A stretch of 8,254 nucleotides of DNA from Desulfobacterales bacterium. GTDB lineage: Bacteria > Desulfobacterota > Desulfobacteria > Desulfobacterales > UBA11574. Below are positions 6,329 through 8,254 of the stretch, piece after piece; position 1 is the first letter of the stretch; each line of letters starts with the position of its first letter. The notes under the pieces were generated by a model. That model was not told where the DNA came from, made no database searches, and worked only from the letters and a program-made list of their open reading frames with translations. The position numbers were made by a program, and so were the translations under genes. Where the stretch lies: NCBI GenBank assembly GCA_012974475.1, contig JAAXQD010000103.1, positions 1 to 8,254 of the forward strand, given 5' to 3'.

Positions 6329-6371
6329 GGCTGCTTGTAACCGTTCAAGGATCAGGGGTTCAAGGTTGATG

Positions 6372-6418
6372 AAAAATTGCACGATAGGTTCGACCCCCAA
6401 GCCCTGAAACTACGTGCA
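6372..6418 (-). terminator. Hairpin terminator after the methyltransferase gene
   Basis: On the minus strand TGCACG (6418-6413) pairs perfectly with CGTGCA (6383-6378), followed by ATTTTTC. Inside, TAG/CTA and TTC/GAA extend the stem past a bulge and a mismatch, leaving a 14-base loop. The T-run is only on the minus strand, so it serves the DUF721-trmN6 unit. No equivalent is seen for the DUF1015 gene. Confidence 0.6.
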
Positions 6419-6430
6419 GTAATGACGGTT

Positions 6431-7153
6431 TTAAGGCATAAACATTTTCTCAACCTCATCTGTATATGCGCCGTTTTTTCGGTAAATGATCAGTGGCGGG
6501 CCGATCTTGATTCCTGCACGCCCCCCCTTTTTCCCCTCCACCAGAACCAGCTTTGCCGATGTTTCTATTCCTGAATGTATCGTGCGTATAGACTTCGGTT
6601 CTATTCCGGCAGTCCGCATTTGTGTGAGAATGTCGGTCATGCGCTCCGCCAAGTACACCATTACAAATCGTCCTCCGGTTCGCAACATACGACGGCCCGT
6701 TTCAACCACGTCATACAGTGTGGCCTTAATTTCATGTCGGGCAACGGCCCGTTGCCGATTCGGATTAATCCTTCCGGATTCCGCTTTTCTGAAAGGAGGA
6801 TTACTCACAACCAGATCCACAGGCTCGGAAGTCGTTTCGAGGTTCAGTGTTTTCATATCCATACACAGAACGGTAATTTGATCGTCCAAACCATTTTCTG
6901 TGATATTGAGGGCGGCAATATCGGCAAGATCCGTTTGCACTTCAATTCCGTATACTTCAATTCCGGGATTGCGGTAGGCCAGTATCATGGGAATAATACC
7001 ACAGCCAGTTCCTAAATCGAGGACCGTATCTTCCGGACCCGGTTTGGCATGCGAGGCCAGTAGAACAGCATCTATGGAAAAACGGTATCCGGACCGGTGC
7101 TGCTTAACCTGGATGCGGCCGTTAAAGAAGGAATCAGCGGTCAAAGATTTCAT
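6431..7153 (-). CDS. tRNA1(Val) (adenine(37)-N6)-methyltransferase-like protein (TrmN6/YfiC type)
   Basis: The 240-residue length matches this class I SAM-dependent family. The N-terminal block VKQHRSGYRFSIDAVLLASHA at 16-36 is a family hallmark. Motif I for SAM binding is VLDLGTGCGIIPMIL at 44-58, with the acidic end of strand 2 in YGIEVQ at about 68-73. The catalytic motif is SNPPFRK at 117-123; NPPF is typical of N6-adenine methyltransferases. In E. coli the relative TrmN6 methylates A37 of tRNA1(Val). The deltaproteobacterial substrate could differ, so I leave the symbol blank. The ATG is two bases after the DUF721 stop with no good Shine-Dalgarno, so translation is probably coupled. A hairpin terminator follows at 6372-6418. 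Confidence 0.85.
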   Translation of the reverse strand: MKSLTADSFFNGRIQVKQHRSGYRFSIDAVLLASHAKPGPEDTVLDLGTGCGIIPMILAYRNPGIEVYGIEVQTDLADIAALNITENGLDDQITVLCMDMKTLNLETTSEPVDLVVSNPPFRKAESGRINPNRQRAVARHEIKATLYDVVETGRRMLRTGGRFVMVYLAERMTDILTQMRTAGIEPKSIRTIHSGIETSAKLVLVEGKKGGRAGIKIGPPLIIYRKNGAYTDEVEKMFMP

Positions 7154-7155
7154 TT

Positions 7156-7470
7156 TTATACCGGTCCGATCTTGAATTTTATGTCTTGAACCAGCTCTTT
7201 TCCCAGTGCGGTGTTGATCTTATCGATCATATCCTTTTTCAAAAATCGGAGCTGATGCATCCACGCTGAACTGTTGACATTGACCAGTAAAAGCTTTCCC
7301 TTAAAGGCTTCCGGTTTCGTATTTTTTGCGATGGCATCTCCCACCGCGGTGTCCCACAGGCTCCAAATCTGAGCAAGATCTCCGTCACCATCACGGCGAC
7401 AGGTTTTCAAAACATGGTTGATAATATCTCCGATGTGTCCAACTCCCGGAGTATTTTTTCTTTTTCCCAT
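7156..7470 (-). CDS. DUF721 / DciA-like protein
   Basis: The 104-residue protein matches the DUF721 pattern: IGDIINHVLK at 13-22, WDTAVGDAIAKNTKP at 39-53, LLLVNVNSSAWMHQLRFL at 60-77, then a basic helix and IKFKIG near the end. DciA, the characterised member, interacts with the replicative helicase DnaB and is thought to help its loading in bacteria without DnaC or DnaI. Members are often short and sometimes add an N-terminal KH-like fold. The ATG at 7468-7470 lies close to the predicted transcription start and has no Shine-Dalgarno, so the mRNA may be almost leaderless. The gene is coupled to the methyltransferase gene downstream. I infer a replication role from family alone; a specific partner is not visible. 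Confidence 0.83.
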   Translation of the reverse strand: MGKRKNTPGVGHIGDIINHVLKTCRRDGDGDLAQIWSLWDTAVGDAIAKNTKPEAFKGKLLLVNVNSSAWMHQLRFLKKDMIDKINTALGKELVQDIKFKIGPV

Positions 7471-7479
7471 AATAAAAGA

Positions 7480-7507
7480 AGTACAAAGTGATTCATTGGG
7501 TTGTCAA
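7480..7507 (-). promoter_or_regulatory. Candidate promoter of the DUF721-methyltransferase unit
   Basis: The minus strand has a consensus TTGACA (7507-7502), then 16 bases, then TGTACT (7485-7480), four of six matches. The start would lie near 7473, only about three bases ahead of the ATG. Confidence 0.5.
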
Positions 7508-7656
7508 GAACCAATTGAGGCGGTTTCACAAAAAGTCGGTTTTACTCACGCCACGGCTCTTTATGGTTTATTAAATCAATGTTGCTTTGATAAAAGAAAT
7601 CAGGGAGTTATTAAATATGATAGTGTGATATTTAGCATACAAATTTTGCTTTTTCC

Positions 7657-7685
7657 TTGACTTGAAAGCAATGGTTACTTATATT
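7657..7685 (+). promoter_or_regulatory. Sigma70-type promoter of hflK
   Basis: TTGACT (7657-7662) and TATATT (7680-7685) are 17 bases apart, close to consensus. The predicted start near 7692 gives a leader of about 50 bases. GGGA lies eight bases before the ATG at 7743. Confidence 0.75.
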
Positions 7686-7742
7686 AGATAATCGGCTGAA
7701 AACATAGGCATTTTGAAAACCAAATAGACAGGGATTATATCT

Positions 7743-8254
7743 ATGAACTGGGATTGGGAAAAACTTAAGAAGAAGCAAGAACATAAAGAAGGAGGCATTG
7801 TCCCTCCGAAAATGAATGAGCTGGTCGAAAAATTTAAAAAGTTAAAATTGCCGGGCGGCCCCCTATTAATTCTTATTTTCCTCCTTTTATTTTTTGGATC
7901 TTCGACATTCTACACGGTTGCAGTGGATGAGGTGGGCGTGGTCCAGCGATTCGGGAAATATGGTCGAACCAGTCAACCCGGCCTTAATTTCAAGATGCCG
8001 TCCGGAATTGAAAAGGTGACAAAAGTCAAGGTCCGACATGTCTATAAAGAAGAATTCGGTTTCCGTTCTGTCCGGGGAGATTCGCGGAAAAGCTCCTATT
8101 CCGGCGGTGAGAGTGCTGCGGTTGCCCTCATGCTGACCGGAGATTTAAATGTGGCCGTAGTTCCGTGGATTGTTCAGTACCGGATAAAAGACCCTTACAA
8201 TTTTCTGTTTAAGGTTCATGATATTCGAAAGCTGCTCATTGATATGTCCGAGGC
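7743..8254 (+). CDS. hflK: FtsH protease modulator HflK, N-terminal part (runs off the window)
   Basis: The frame is open from ATG 7743 to the last base, 170 codons, with the C-terminus outside. HflK pairs with HflC in an inner-membrane ring complex that surrounds and modulates the AAA protease FtsH. A charged, Lys-rich cytoplasmic start (1-37) is followed by one transmembrane segment at about 38-57 (GGPLLILIFLLLFFG). The SPFH/band-7 domain then begins: FYTVAVDEVGVVQRFGKY, PGLNFKMP, and LMLTGDLNVAVVPWIVQYRI at about 129-148, which contains the family signature MLTGD. DPYNFLF follows as in HflK. It has the extra GFRS...SSYSGGES stretch before MLTGD common to deltaproteobacterial relatives. hflC is expected next but is not in the window. 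Confidence 0.93.
   Translation, partial: MNWDWEKLKKKQEHKEGGIVPPKMNELVEKFKKLKLPGGPLLILIFLLLFFGSSTFYTVAVDEVGVVQRFGKYGRTSQPGLNFKMPSGIEKVTKVKVRHVYKEEFGFRSVRGDSRKSSYSGGESAAVALMLTGDLNVAVVPWIVQYRIKDPYNFLFKVHDIRKLLIDMSE

Noticed and set aside
6386..6396. A T-arm-like GGTTCGACCCC, suggesting a tRNA or tRNA remnant
   Set aside because: No acceptor, anticodon or D arm can be folded around it on either strand. The bases fall inside the terminator hairpin, so the match is probably chance.
1..8254. Mobile elements, CRISPR arrays, toxin-antitoxin or defence genes
   Set aside because: No transposase, integrase, phage, restriction or repeat-spacer signature appears anywhere, and no end repeats or target duplications are visible.

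Overview
The window looks like an ordinary chromosomal housekeeping segment of a Gram-negative bacterium. An Omp85 beta-barrel end, HflK and a proteobacterial-style dnaX/ybaB/recR block are all present. Moderate GC, a DciA-like DUF721 protein, a YkgJ-type cysteine-cluster protein and the form of HflK together suggest a sulfate-reducing deltaproteobacterium (Desulfobacterota, perhaps Desulfobacterales). That placement is inference from protein flavour, not from a marker gene. I see no mobile element, CRISPR array, phage gene or obvious new system.

Layout. 1-210 (+): the last 69 residues of an Omp85 outer-membrane protein. 224-248: an intrinsic terminator that serves murI. 257-1042 (-): glutamate racemase MurI. 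1124-1405 (+): a 93-residue protein with a winged-helix look, transcribed divergently from murI. 1400-4690 (-): a compact cluster read as tRNA-Ser(CGA), tRNA-Ser(GGA), dnaX, ybaB/ebfC, recR, ykgJ-like, headed by a strong sigma70-type promoter at 4724-4751. 4997-6328 (+): a DUF1015 protein of unknown function. 6431-7470 (-): a two-gene unit of a DciA-like DUF721 protein and a TrmN6-like methyltransferase, ending in a hairpin terminator. 7743-8254 (+): the first 170 codons of hflK, behind a good promoter at 7657-7685.

How the genes work together. DnaX (clamp loader), YbaB (nucleoid-associated DNA binder) and RecR (recombination mediator) form a widely conserved replication/repair cluster. Here the two serine tRNAs appear to share its promoter, because no terminator separates them from dnaX. 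The DciA-like protein would add a helicase-operating replication factor a few kb away. MurI supplies D-glutamate for peptidoglycan, the Omp85 protein inserts or exports outer-membrane proteins, and HflK would form a complex controlling FtsH proteolysis at the inner membrane.

Most worth a second look: the small winged-helix-like gene, whose promoter shares its -10 bases with murI and whose stop shares a palindrome with the opposing gene; a slippery A7 run in dnaX; a possibly leaderless DciA-like gene; and the uncharacterised DUF1015 protein with its ADGHHRYE motif.
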